A stretch of DNA of 64,000 nucleotides from Buxus sempervirens (taxonomy: Eukaryota; Streptophyta; Magnoliopsida; Buxales; Buxaceae). The DNA lies in contig OX387186.1 of NCBI GenBank assembly GCA_947561395.2, positions 9,413,888 to 9,477,887 of the forward strand, read 5' to 3'. The notes below the pieces were generated by a model. It ran no database searches, was not told the DNA's origin, and was given only the letters and a program-made list of their open reading frames with translations. The position numbers and the translations under genes were made by a program. Shown piece after piece: positions 17,640 through 29,373 of this stretch. Positions within the stretch are counted from its first letter, which is position 1; every line of letters starts with the position of its first letter.

Positions 17640-19366
17640 AGGGGTTCTCGATCTGATGCTAGATCCTCACCTGTGAAGCTACTAATAAGATTATGTTGAT
17701 ACCCAAAATGACCCTTTTTAAATCGTCTCTTTTCACAGTTCCTTTTCCTCAGATTTCATATTGGGTCCATCTATTTTAAGATTGATATTTCATGAGTAAA
17801 AATTTTTTGATCTTTGATTATCTGTTTGTTTAAAGTTATTGGAGCACAAAAGCCTAGTTGCATATTTGGAAGGAAGCTTAGGGCAGCCTTTAGCAGCATA
17901 TATACGGACGTGTCAGGGTTGGAGGGGGGATAGCTAAACCAAGAATCAAAGACAGGAATGATTTTGTCTTGGATTGGGTAAATCTTGCATGTTATAGGAA
18001 AGGAAGGGATGGAGTCAGATTGAGTCAGTCATTCAGCCTTCACGAGGGGGAGCCTTTTGTTTGGCTTCTTTTTGTCTCCTACCTCAGTCCCAGTGATGAA
18101 GGGTCGTCACATGCTATAACAAGAAACCAACTCAATAGTTCCTCTCTTTTTTTCCACTTTTAGATGCCCAAGTGGTTCATTATCCTCCTCCATCGCATTC
18201 ATGTCCAAAATCTGAACCAAATTTTGTGGGTCATAAATCATTCCATTAAAAACCCTAAAAAACTTGCTCATCCTTTCCAAGCTTTAGTTAGAATAATGGT
18301 GATTAGGTATGCGGTCACGGTCCGAAAGTGTCTATCACTCTTGGATTAATTGTCAAATTAAGAAGGCTATGACATTGATTTCATCTTTTAAATAATTTTT
18401 TTGCAGATTAATTTTTTAATGTTTAATTAGAGCCCACCAAACAGAAAGCATCCAATTTAACTTTACCTTTTAGAGATTATATCTTGCAATCTGATTCGAT
18501 TGGGTTGTGTTAACCTTTATTTGGTGGAGATAACTCTCATGGAGTTTCATTGAACTGTTTGTTCACATTTTCATTTGGACTTTTCCAAATCTTAATAATA
18601 GAACTATAACCTACACTGACTCACAAGTCACAATCAGATAATCTTTATTAAGCCACATGCATCAACCTGTCTTGGATGAAACCCCTCAATGTTTGGCTTT
18701 GATTTTCTACCATTGTGACAGATCACGGGTCATCTATATATATCTTTATTTATTCATTTAGTTATTATTTTTTTATATGTATCCCATATATATCTAGTAA
18801 TCAAAATTATTTATAGTAAACGGTTTCAGTTAATTTGATCAATTAAAACTCTGACCTTTACTGTTCGAGGGATTGCTTCAATTGATTGATCGAAATCAGA
18901 AAAAGCAAGGACTACTTAAACAAAGTATTGATTAGAATTGTTCATTCCCTAGTGTTGGAAGAGCCAAACACATATAATATAAGATCGTACAGGTGAAAGC
19001 CATAATAGACCTGTCGACTTCTCATTCTCCACGCGCAGACAGAAGAGGCAGAAGTTTGGTTGGAATGTAGTAAGGATTGCCCTCCTCCTTAAAACACCCC
19101 CTTTACATTTGTTTCATTGTGTGTAGGTATGTGACCCTCTGAGGGGTAGGGGGTCTTTTCTTTGTCGACTCATCCTTCGATGTTTCAATGTTATAAGCTA
19201 AGATATCAGTTCAGCATTCTGTCCACTTCTCCTTGACATGTCTCTCTTGTTAGTGGATTGGCTCATATTTCTATCGGTTCCTTTGTCTTCTTGTTAAGAC
19301 TCTTTGCTTCCTTCTTTTCGTCCAAGGAATCGGGATTCACATGATCCTGTAAGTTCCAGCAAAAGC
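17640..19366. other. Intergenic DNA, nothing recognised
   Basis: AT-rich. Short frames at about 17,969 and 18,164 have no family signature. No gene or repeat supported. Confidence 0.5.
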
Positions 19367-19369
19367 TTA

Positions 19370-19877
19370 GGCTGTGTTTGGATAGCCGGATTTCTCCGGA
19401 TTTTGTAAGAAAGCTAACTTTCTTGCAGAACTTTGGCGTTTAGATACCCGGAAAGTGTGGGGTCCACTGAAAATAAAAGCCATCAAACCACTTTCAACGC
19501 TTGTTTTGTCCCATTTCATTTTCCTACCAAAATGGTCGGATTTTGCCCGAAAATCAAAAGTGATTTATGTTTTTACCTATTTCCCCTTCTTTTTTATTTC
19601 AAACCCTCCTTAGGTGTTTAACTTGTCTTTTATTAAATATTTAAGTAAAAAAAAATGAGTTGTGTGTCATGCGTACTTCATTTTAAAAAAGAAAACTAAA
19701 GTTAGAAAAAGGGGTGAAGTGTTGCGTGTCCTTTTTTTCAAAAAAACTTTAAGTAAAAGAATATATATATTAAACTGAATATTTTATATATATATATAAA
19801 ACTTTAATATTTTATTTATATTAAACTGAATATATATATATATATATGGGATTACTAAAATTTTATTTATATTAAAC

Positions 19878-19914
<37 letters not shown>

Positions 19915-20207
19915 AAGGTTAAGTTTATTCATATAAGGAGTTAGTGTTTATAGTAATTTTTTTCTTCAATTTTATATGTTTTTATATGGACAAAATTAAA
20001 GGGTAAAATAGGAAATTGTAACACTTTTCCCATTCATTCTGATTAACCAAATAGCACAACCAGGATTTTCCATCAGTTTTCATAAATTTTCCGGATGCAT
20101 CCAAACAACATTCAGGAAAGTTAACTTTCACTTTCCGGAATTTCACTTTCTGCCACATCACTTTCCCAACAGACTTTCCAATTTAATCCGGCTATCCAAA
20201 CACAGCC
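19370..20207. mobile_element. PIF/Harbinger (Tourist-like) MITE, 838 bp
   Basis: It begins GGCTGTGTTTGGATAGCCGG and ends with the exact inverted sequence, flanked by TTA at 19,367-19,369 and 20,208-20,210. GG...TGTTTGG ends plus a 3 bp TTA duplication are the mark of PIF/Harbinger MITEs. The subterminal zones are also partly inverted (ACTTTCC / GGAAAGT motifs). The centre holds TA tracts near 19,760-19,910. There is no transposase. Confidence 0.85.
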
Positions 20208-20751
20208 TTAGGGTTTATATTGGCTTTTCCTTTTAAACATATACACTGGCATTTGGATAAATCTTCATTTAAAATGTAATCTCGATCCACACACAACTGC
20301 CAGAGGCCAGACTGAACTAAATTTATTCTGAGCTAACCCATGAATTATTGTTAATGTCTGTGGTAATAACTACTTGTTCAGGCTCATCCATTTTTCTCTT
20401 TTTGTTGTTGATTGCAAAAATGAGAAGAAAATCTAACACCTCATAGAGAGTTCTCTCCTTCACAAATAATTATCATATGAAAAATTTATTAATTATCAGA
20501 ACTATGTGATACTAAATTAATTCTTAATAAACTTTTCATTATCTAAAGCAATGGCTTCTCCATTATAGCTTTATGCACAAAAGAAATATAGATACACACA
20601 TATACACCTACACGCACAAAAATAATCGGTTTCAGTAAAAAAGTATTGAGTCCTTAATCCATAAAACTTAAATTTATGATACAATAGAAATGCAATATAA
20701 TATTTTTCTATCTTAATTTAATCTCTTTAGATAATAATATATTAAAAATTG

Positions 20752-21183
20752 GGAAATTTAATTTTTAGTGGTACTTTATTAAACTATTTAAGATTTAGTC
20801 GGCAAAGTTTTAAGTTTTAACTTTTAATACACCTTTATCAAAATAATTAATTTTTAGTGTCATTTCACTGTTACGGATAAATTCTTCCAAAAATATCCTT
20901 AGACAATTTACTTCCGAGACTTGTACAAGCAATAAATTGACTTGTATAAGCCATTTTAGACTTGTACAAGTAATAAAATGACTTGTACAAGTCAATAAAG
21001 TGACTTGTACAAGTCATTTGAATAAGTGATGTAAGGGCATTTTGGAATAGCTGATTTGTAATAGTGAAATGGCACTAAAATTAATTATTTTGATAAAGGT
21101 ATACTAAAAGTTAAAACTCAAAACTTTGCCGACTAAATCTTAACTAGTTTGATAAAGTACCACTAAAAATTAAATTTTTCTAA
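20752..21183. mobile_element. Long foldback element with central palindrome array
   Basis: The left arm (about 20,752-20,875) and right arm (about 21,055-21,180) are long inverted copies. Both contain TTTAATTTTTAGTGGTACTTT, ATTTAGTCGGCAAAGTTTT, a TTAACTTTTA.TA block and AATTAATTTTTAGTG.CATT, inverted on the right. The arms exceed 120 bp. The core holds the CTTGTACAAG array. Long arms of this kind recall Mutator-like or foldback elements. The flanks share only a rough TTAAAAATT/TAAAAAGTT, so the target duplication is unproven. From 20,211 to 20,751 I see nothing. Confidence 0.75.
20920..21013. repeat. Five-copy array of the palindrome CTTGTACAAG
   Basis: Perfect 10 bp palindromes start at 20,920, 20,961, 20,982 and 21,004. 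A one-base variant, CTTGTATAAG, starts at 20,941. Spacing is 20-22 bp, about two helical turns. The array sits at the apex of the foldback. Confidence 0.9.
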
Positions 21184-22790
21184 AAAGTTTTTGCAAATTA
21201 TTAGGTAGCACGCAGCTCTGTATTTTTCAGTTATTATAAAATATGGAACCAAGTTGACCTATAAAAAATTATTTATATACTAGGGGTTATTGTGTAATAA
21301 ATCATAAAACAGTAAAAAATAAAAAATAATCTATACTATATTGAATGTGAGAAGGCCCTTTGGGAAGTGTGCCTACAACTATACACGACTTCCCCAAAAT
21401 GCCCATACCCTATGTTGTATGGGTTTCAATAATACAGGGTTTCACCAGTCAAAACTCTGCATCTTCGTTCGAAACCTAGGCATTTACAAATTGCTTGCGC
21501 TCACTTCTCTCCCCATTCCCTCTCTCTACGTACCCCTGTTAGTAATAAGAACGATAATTGGTGATACTATACTAAAAGAAGGAGAAAATCCTACTTTTGT
21601 TTGTCGTCAACTTCTCGGGATGCCTGATATCTTAGTCTTATATATCCCTTTAAAAAGTACTCTTACTTGAAGCCTAGAATAAGCTAAGAGGAAGGCTAAT
21701 TATATAATTTTGTTTTAACTTTTAGTTTTAGAAATGACTCCAAGCTAATCATCTTCCAGAGGTCAGGAAATGAAGGAAACTACATGGCGAAAATGCCCAT
21801 TTTTTGCAATCAGTTTCCTAGTATCCAAAAACAGCCTAAGGCTCTTTACCATGGTTCTCTGACTACTCCATAGCAGCTTAAGTGATACACTTTTAAATGC
21901 ATGAACCTGAGAGCCCGAACTCAATTTTAGCAAGTGTAGCCCAGGGACTTTGAGAGGGCTTTACTTCCCAAGCGTATATATATAAATCCTTTGAAACCCA
22001 AGGATGAGGCCTATGAAAAAGTCTTGACTCCGATTATGGCCACAAGGTCCAAGGTTGCTGTATATGTGAATGCTTTCAACTTTATCGATTAAGGGTGGGC
22101 AATGGTTCTGTGTTTAATTAACCACTAATATAACAGTTCCTATCTATACACTCAATATAATCAGAATAGGCCCCTTGGGAATCGTGCCAAATAAAATGTT
22201 CCACTTTACAAAATAGCCCTTAAAATGTTCCACTTTACAAAATAGCCCTTACACACCATCCTGATGATTCATTAATAAAAGGGTACAATGGCCAAAATTA
22301 CCTCAATTTTTTTAAAACCTAATAATTAGTTTCAAAATTGTTCCCTTTTGACCTACCTCTTTCTTCCTACGTGTAGTACTCCATGCATTGCACATGGCTA
22401 ATATTATTTGAAGTTTGGCAAAGCTAACCTTTGGGGTCTAAAAATGCATTTTCGATGGACTTGATCTTATTAGATATCGCCCTCCATCCCTTGCAGCCAA
22501 AATTAAAATTTTTTTTCCACATTCAAAATAAAAACCAATAGTTTTAATTTTTATGGATGTTTCTTGGGAGCAATTCCTCTCAAATCTTCCATTAGTCTCT
22601 TATAGCAGTCCCCGATGAGATTGAGACACGTACCCCTTGAATTGGCAAGCTTTCCCTTGCATTTTAAATTACTAAAGCAATTCAAGGGCACATGTATCAA
22701 TCATGCCTGCTGCTTCATCTGGGAAAAAAGAATTGTAGATATGCCGGTCATTAGAAGGAAGAACCACCATAAAAAGATTCCTCGTGTATC
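21184..22790. other. Intergenic DNA up to the segmental duplication
   Basis: Contains a perfect 29 bp tandem duplication at 22,192-22,249 (units start TAAAATGTTCC). Open frames at 21,341 and 22,615 have no recognisable domain. I support no gene here. Confidence 0.5.
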
Positions 22791-22922
22791 ATCAGTAGCA
22801 AAACTACGAACGGAAGCTAGAAATCCAGACCGTGTTGAAAAGGTTCTTAAGACAGAGTTACAATATTAAGAAACAAGGTCCAAGAATTCAGAAGGGCTAG
22901 AATTACTCAATGAATACAAGCT

Positions 22923-23114
22923 GTGGCTAATACCCAAGGCGTAAAAGAAGCTTCTTATTGGAGACTGCTAATGGAAGATACGAGAGGAATGGCTCCCAGC
23001 CAAGATTTTCTTAAGCAAAGTAATGGGGCTTCTCTTCCAGAAGGAAAACAATTAACAAAACCATCAAACAACGACAATAAGCAATTAGATGATCACAAGT
23101 TGAAGAAGGGTTAA
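22923..23114 (+). CDS. Unrecognised short coding segment, possibly an organ-specific-protein-like remnant
   Basis: The frame, readable from about 22,920 to a TAA at 23,112-23,114, gives a hydrophilic segment: VKEASYWRLLMEDTRGMAPS, then a Lys/Asn/Gln-rich tail ending KLKKG. The YWR..MED..GM.P pattern faintly recalls the organ-specific protein S2/P4 family (YW..VM.D.PMP). I see no signal-peptide exon nearby on this strand. Copy B has an in-frame TAA at about 52,832, so B cannot encode it. It may be the last exon of a gene or a pseudogene fragment. Confidence 0.25.
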   Translation: MANTQGVKEASYWRLLMEDTRGMAPSQDFLKQSNGASLPEGKQLTKPSNNDNKQLDDHKLKKG

Positions 23115-23201
23115 GATTCAGGTGCCTTTAGGCCTTTTCACGTATATATAAAGCCATGCATTAGATACTGAGAGATCATCGGGTAGCACCGGAGAGGATC
23201 C

Positions 23202-23610
23202 TTAAGGGGGTCCAGGTTCAGGTTTTCTGGCGTTTGCAGTCGGAGTCGGTGGAGCATAGCTGGATTTCCTGAGCTGAGAAAACAATCCACCACCCTGCAG
23301 AGATTCTGAGTACTCATGTCCGGCGCGACCCTCCTGAGGTTTGTGATCTGGAGTGTCCATCGCAGTCTCCTTAGGTATCCCCTGGGTGTCAACAAAAGCT
23401 TCACACAGTGCAAACACAATTCATGTTACAAGACGCCTAAATTCAACAATGATTCGATTACCATTTTATCGTTCTGTCGAATCGAATTCACAATTAGATC
23501 GCAGACAAATGGTTAGTGTTATTACCTGAGCATGAAGTTTTCTGCAGATGGAAGCCAACAAGAAGGAAGGCCAGTGAGAACGCCACCAGTAGCTTTGAAG
23601 AAAAACCCAT
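23202..23610 (-). CDS. Small secreted peptide precursor, two exons, family not recognised
   Basis: Exons are 23610-23526 and 23398-23202 (GT/AG, phase 1), 93 residues. The N-terminus MGFSSKLLVAFSLAFLLVGF is a clear signal peptide, with likely cleavage near Ser-Cys-Ser at about residue 28. The mature part is hydrophilic and cysteine-free, and ends in a Pro-rich block (SSYAPPTPTANARK, then PEPGPP). A short secreted precursor with a conserved-looking Pro-rich C-terminus is the general layout of plant signalling peptides processed and hydroxylated in the secretory path, but it matches no CLE, CEP, IDA, PSK or RGF motif that I know. Its copy in B (53,057-53,463) is frameshifted. TATA-like sequences occur at about 23,660, near the 5' side. 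Splice sites were inferred by eye. Confidence 0.65.
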
Positions 23611-24250
23611 TATTATTCTCTTCTTCTTTCAGATAGGGGAAGAGCTAGGCCCCCCATATTTATAGAAGAAGACCATAATCTATACAAAGAAAGGAATAAA
23701 TGGAATTAATGGTCCTAATTGATCTAACATACGCAATCAAGGCTAATGTTCTAACAGATCGTTGTGTCTTGGACAGAGTCCAACGACGAAGCAAAATTTG
23801 GGGGGTGGATCTATATATATATAAAAGGCAGTTTATTAGATAAGATTTGGTTATCTCAGATCCATCAGTATTCAACGGCATCAAAATTATACGGTTCATA
23901 GCGATATACTAAAAATACGGCAAGTGATCGAAGATTTAAAGATGTACATGATCAATAGCTGTGAACGTAAATTAACATTTACTAGCGTATATATGATGAC
24001 ATGGGCATGGCATTGTTCCCCTAACCAACCCCTTCCCCTTTATACCTTAAAAAAATTGCCAACTTTACAGTAAGTTTGGGCTCAAATAACCTTCTTGACT
24101 GCCGTGCATCAAGTCAATGGACAAGATACTCAAAATTCTGCTGCAAACAATCGATCAATTAATTGGTTTTCCTTAAACCCCTACAAAGCTTAGCACTAAG
24201 GATTGTGAAACCCTCCTAAACCCCTACCAAACTAAGGAAAATACTCAAAC

Positions 24251-24590
24251 TGTTGGAAAAAACGAAGAGTATTTTCACAGAATATAAATTGTAGAGAGTT
24301 TTGTAACCTGCAAAACACCACACCACTGCAATTACAATAACCGTCACTTACAAGGACTCTCCACTGTCACATGGACTCTTTCAACAACTAATTTAAAGGA
24401 AAACAAACTCTTACGTGGCCTATAAATAAGACACACAACCCCACTACTCTTAACAAACCCCCCCATACACATAACCAACAGACACATCACATCCTAAAAT
24501 CTGGGTTACATATCGACCCACTAACACAACTTCCTCAAACAAACCAAGACGTGATAAACTCTTCCCTAAAATTTCGCATCACTTTTAACA
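24251..24590 (-). repeat. 3' LTR of the copia element
   Basis: 340 bp, ends TG...CA on either strand. Against the other LTR (344 bp) I count about eight substitutions and three small indels, so the insertion is not brand new. Confidence 0.9.
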
Positions 24591-27500
24591 TCCCTCCTTG
24601 ATGCAAAATCACATACACCGAGAAAAAATCTAAACTTCACAAACTTTGAATACGGGAGTGCTTTGGTAAAACCATCAGCAACTTGTTCATTGGTTGAACA
24701 ATATTTCAACACAATAACTTTGTCTGCAACAGCATCTCGTATGAAATGGTGACGGAGTTCTATATGCTTCGTTCTTTCATGGAACACCGGATTTTTGGTC
24801 ATAGAGATTGTCGCATTGTTGTCACAAAAATCTCTGTTGCATATAGTTGAGCTTGCTTTAAGTCCTCCATAATTCTTCTCATCCAAATCGCTTGACAAGC
24901 AGCAGCTGATGCAGCAATGTATTCAGCTTCAGATGATGACAATGCAGCTTGTTTTTTTGAGCACCATGATACCTCACCGGATCGATATTGAAAACATAAG
25001 CACCTGTGCTTTTTCTGTCATCTACAAAACCAGCCCAATCACTGTCAGTAAAACCAAACAATTTAAAATTAGGAACTGATTTGTACCAAATCCCATAGTT
25101 GCTGGTTACACGAATATAGAGAAGAATGCGTTTTGCCGTTCCAAGATGATGCATTGATGGATCATGCATAAATCTTGACACCAAACTAACCGGGAACATT
25201 ATATCTGGACGAGTGTGAGACAAATACATCAAGCTGCCAACCAATCCTCTAAAAAATTTTCCATTAGCTTTGGTTGTCCCATCAATTAAGCACAACTTCT
25301 CATTTGCATTCATGGGGGTAGAAAATGCCTTGCAATTTTCCATGTGATACTTCTTAAGCAAATCCAATGCATATTTTTCTTTCACCTTTACATACAAGGT
25401 GGGTTCACTTTCACTTTGGCGGAAGCCACATTGGTGAAAATACAAATCAAGTCTTCTGTACCATGCTCGTGGAGACTGTAAAGTGCCTTCTTCAACTTGT
25501 ACACTTTTTTCTCTTTTCCATTGATAGCAAATCCCTGCGGTTGCTCAATATACACATCTTCATCTAAAGTACCATTCAGGAAAGCTGATTTAAAATCAAA
25601 TTGGAAAACTTTCCAATGCATTTGAGCTACCAAAGCTATTATAATTCTAATTGTCTCAAATCTAGCAACAAGAGAAAATGTTTCAAGATAATCAACACCA
25701 TATTTTTGTACATACCCTTTGACGACCAATCTTGCCTTGAATTTTTGTACACTTCCATCAGCATTATACTTTACCTTGTAGATCCATTTCACACCAATGG
25801 CATCTTTTCCTTGTGGCAAATCGACAAGCTCCCAAGTATTGTTTCTTTCAATGGAAGTCAACTCCTCTTTCATTGCATTTTCCCACTCTTCTTTGCCACA
25901 AGCCTCCTCATAACACGTAGGTTCTGTAACCATAAGCGCATACATAGATTCATAAATCTCTCTCAAAGATCGTACCTTACTTGGAGGTGTATCACTTTCA
26001 AGTGTGGAATCAATGCTGCGATTGCTTGTGTTGGTCAAATTGCTTGGTGAAGTTGGTGATGAAGAAGCATGAGGTGAAGGCACATTCTCATTTCCCGGGA
26101 TAGTCTCTAATTCATTATCTACGAATGGCAAGTTCTAATTTGACTCTTTTTTCCAATCCCAATAACTGTTCTCATAAAAAACATCTTTACGAATGATGAG
26201 TTTCTTAGTTTTAGGATTATATAAACGATAACCTTTTGTTTCATCACTATAACCAACAAATATGCATTTTTCACTTTTCTTATCCATTTTGGTGTGGTTA
26301 TCAGAATCAATCAAGGCATATGCAATGCAACCAAAAATTCTTAAAAACTCACATCGGGTTTCTCGTTCCACCATGCCTCATAAGGAGTCATATTGCGCAC
26401 TACCTTTGTTGGAGAGATGTTGAGAAGACGAACTGATGTAGCTACGGCTTCAGCCCAAAAATCATTTGGAAGATGCTTCTCATTTAACATACTTTCGAGC
26501 CATCTCCACCACCGTTCTATTCTTTTGTTCAACAACTCCGTTTTGCTCTGGTGTCTTCCTAACTGTGAGTTGCCTACGAATGCCATTTTGCTTGCAAAAT
26601 GAACTAAACACATCTGATAGAAATTCTCCTCCTCTATCAGTATGGAGAATCTTTATAACATGGCCACTTTATTTTTCTGCAAAAGCCTTAAATTCCTTGA
26701 ATTTTTAAAATGCCTTTGATTTCTAAACAAGAAAAAACTACCCAACTCATACGAGAAAAATCGTCAGTAAATAATAGGAAATATCTATTCTTGTTCGGTG
26801 ATGGTGTGTTTACCGGCCCACATATATCAGCATGAACTAATTCAAGAGGCATCTTAGCCCTCCAGGCTCTTCCAACCAAAAATGAAACACAATGCTGCTT
26901 TCCGTAAACACATCCTTTACAAACATTATTAGCACAAACAATAGGAGGCAATCCATGCACCATTTTCTTTTGACTCAATAATTTCAGCCCATTAAAATGC
27001 AAGTGACCATAACGTAAATGCCATGACCAAGACTCATTCTTCACATTTGCAGCAAAATCACAATCACCAAGACATGAAATGTCAAGAGGAAACATTTTAT
27101 TTTCAGCCATATGGATCTTAATGTGAGGAGTGTTATAGCTTTTACTTCTAATTTCACACATATCATCATGAAATAGAATAGAATGCCCCCTCTGTATTAA
27201 TTGACCCACACTAAGCAAATTATGAGCTAAACCAGGAATATAATAAACATCTCCAATCTTCTTTTCACTGCCTGATTTAGTCTTAATTGCAATGGTTCCC
27301 TTGCCTTCAATTTGGACACACTTGTCATTGCCAAGCCGAACTTCCAGTTTCACAGACTCATCCATATTGCAGAAAAGGCTCCTTTTTCCTGTCATGTGGT
27401 TGCTACAACCACTGTCTAGAAACCACACATCAGCATTACTTTGATTGGGAAAAAATGGTGTCTAGAAACCAACAAATTTGGTCAAGAGTAATGGGAAAAA

Positions 27501-28929
27501 ATGGAATTTCTGTTCGGCCAACTCATTGGGAACAAGTTATTGAATGGGCAGTTTTGAATCTTCAAGGTAAAGGTCTTATACCATTGGTAAAGAAGGCATC
27601 ACTTGCAGCAATGACTTATCATGTTTGGAGAGAAAGGAACCGAAGACTATTTCAAAGCAAAGCTACCCCGGTAGAAAATCTGGTGGGATTAATTACCATG
27701 GACATAAGCATGAGATTTTTGTATATCCGTGAAGGAGTTAGAGACAATAGCTCAAACAGAATTTTTTGTACAAATTGGAATCTACACCCGAATTTCATCT
27801 AGATTGGGTTTTTAGATTTTGTAAGTGTCTCTCTTGAGTGGGAGCGATGTGTTTTGTTTTTTTTCCTTTCTTTTCTTGTAACTCCTTGTAAATCTTTACT
27901 GATATATATACATTACTAACTTTCCAAAAAAAAAAAAAGCATTACTTTGATTGGTATTTGAACAAGTAAGAAACAAGTTACCTACTTCTTGCTTTTGTTC
28001 CACAAAGTTGGCTTCTAGTTTTGCCTTATCCTAGCAATATGGTTAAGTATGTCCATTCCTCTTGCAAAAAATACAATATCTATTTTTTTGGGTCTGACTA
28101 CGATTACCTTTCTCACCAGTTTCAAAATTTCGATAATCGTTGCCGGACCTACCACATCCATGACCACGACCACGTCCACGATAGCCACCTTTACCACGAC
28201 CTTGACTAGCATGCTTTTGATTAGAAGTCCCTTCACAATTTTTGTCTTTGTTGATGATCTCCAACTTGGCCTGAAAAACTTGTTCAACATTTTTCTCGGC
28301 CGACCTGTTCATTCGTTCTTCATGAACTAAAAGAGAACCCATCAGTTCATTAAGAGAATAGGTAGACAAATCCTTAGACTCTTCTATTGCAGTCACAACA
28401 TGATCAAATTTTGGTGGTAAACTCCTCAAAATTTTCTCTACAATTTTCTGATCTGGAATTTTTTCTCCATATATAAGTCCTCATCTGATTTATTGTGATA
28501 GAAATTCTAGAGAAAAAAAATCTTGAACAGACTCACCTCCCTTCATGAACAGTGTCTCAAATTCTCTACGAAGAATTTGAAGTTTCACAGTGGTTACCTT
28601 TTTGTCACCATAAAATTCTTGCCTCAAGGTAGTCCAGGCATCCTTAGATTTTGTGGACTAGCAATCAGGGGAAAGATAGAATCAGTCATTGCCTGCTGCA
28701 AAACAAGTAGAGCTTTCGCATCTTTCTTACGAAGCTCCGCTGTTTTCTCTGCAGATCTTGAGCTTTCTGCTTCTGCATAGCCATTTTCAACTAGATCCCA
28801 CAAATCTTGTGAAAAAAAAATTGTCATCTTTATACTCCAAAATTCATAATTTTCACCATTAAAAATAGGAACTAAGGATTGTGAGAGACTAAGAGTATTC
28901 ATACCGTTTGACATGAGGAACCACCACAC
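24566..28929 (-). pseudogene. copia gag-pol, broken
   Basis: Pieces in coding order: gag N-terminus 28,929-28,624 (LVPIFNGENYEFWSIKM); gag middle and zinc knuckle 28,429-28,043 (CIFCKRNGH); pre-integrase and integrase start 27,428-26,688 (SWHLRYGHLHFNG, CKGCVYGKQH, LVHADICGP); integrase end 26,613-26,135; reverse transcriptase 26,131-25,388 (NTWELVDLP, KARLVVKG, FQFDFKSAFLNG); RT end and RNase H 25,445-24,600 (DSDWAG; STNEQVADGFTKAL). The pieces lie in different frames. At about 25,386 the frame passes straight from LYVK to KEKYALDLL, so the stretch that normally carries the catalytic YVDD is deleted. The 490 bp LINE at 27,449 separates gag from integrase. No product can be functional. Confidence 0.9.
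27449..27938 (+). mobile_element. 5'-truncated LINE fragment nested in the copia element
   Basis: Flanked by perfect 16 bp direct repeats GCATTACTTTGATTGG at 27,433-27,448 and 27,939-27,954, and ending in a 13-base poly(A). The frame to the stop at 27,802 gives the C-terminal zf-RVT end of a plant L1-type ORF2 (LAAMTYHVWRERNRRLFQSK). The rest is 3' UTR. It lies opposite to the copia element. A 13-base string, TGTCTAGAAACCA, occurs both in the copia DNA at about 27,413 and just inside the 5' end of the LINE. Confidence 0.93.
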
Positions 28930-29001
28930 AAAAAAAATACCCCTTTTTGTAGATCGATTGCTTCAAGAGGAATCCCACATCACACTTTTACACCCATCGA
29001 A

Positions 29002-29021
29002 CGAACCAGGCTCTGACACCA
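29002..29021 (-). other. copia primer binding site (tRNA-iMet type)
   Basis: On the minus strand TGGTGTCAGAGCCTGG follows the 5' LTR end after a short spacer. It matches the usual TGGTATCAGAGC primer site with one change. Confidence 0.8.
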
Positions 29022-29024
29022 CAA

Positions 29025-29368
29025 TGTTGGAAAAAAACGAAGAGAGTATTTTCACAGAATATAAATTGTAGAGAGTTTTGTAACCTGCAAAACACCACAC
29101 CACTGCAATTACAATAACCGTCACTTACAAGGACTCTCCACTGTCACATGGACTCTGTCAACAACGAATTTAAAGGAAAACAAACTCTTACGTGGCCTAT
29201 AAATAAGACACACAACCCCACTACTCTTAACAAACCCCCAAATACACATAACCAACAGACAAATCACTTCCTAAAATCTGGGTTACACATCGACCCCACT
29301 AACACAACTTCCTCAAACAAACCAAGACGTGATAAACTCTTCCCTAAAATTTTGCATCACTTTTAACA
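29025..29368 (-). repeat. 5' LTR of the copia element
   Basis: 344 bp partner of the 24,251-24,590 LTR. The CCTATAAATAAGAC stretch recurs in both LTRs. Confidence 0.9.
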
Positions 29369-29373
29369 CATAC

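Larger units (their letters stand above)
24251..29368 (-). mobile_element. Ty1/copia LTR retrotransposon, inactive, with nested LINE
   Basis: On the minus strand the 5' LTR is 29,368-29,025, the primer binding site 29,021-29,002, the coding region about 28,930-24,600, the polypurine tract AAGGAGGGA at 24,599-24,591 and the 3' LTR 24,590-24,251. LTRs start TGTTAAAAG and end CCAACA. Flanks are CAAAC (24,246-24,250) and CATAC (29,369-29,373), a target duplication with one mismatch. The order gag, zinc knuckle, integrase, RT, RNase H is copia-type. Frameshifts, stops, a missing RT active site and a LINE insertion make it non-autonomous. It is absent from copy B. Confidence 0.93.

Noticed and set aside
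22615..22869. 84-codon plus-strand frame crossing the left border of copy A
   Set aside because: It spans the duplication border, has no domain, and is not kept in copy B.
23138..23419. 93-codon minus-strand frame overlapping the peptide gene exon 2
   Set aside because: The splice from the signal-peptide exon enters a different frame, which ends at 23,202.
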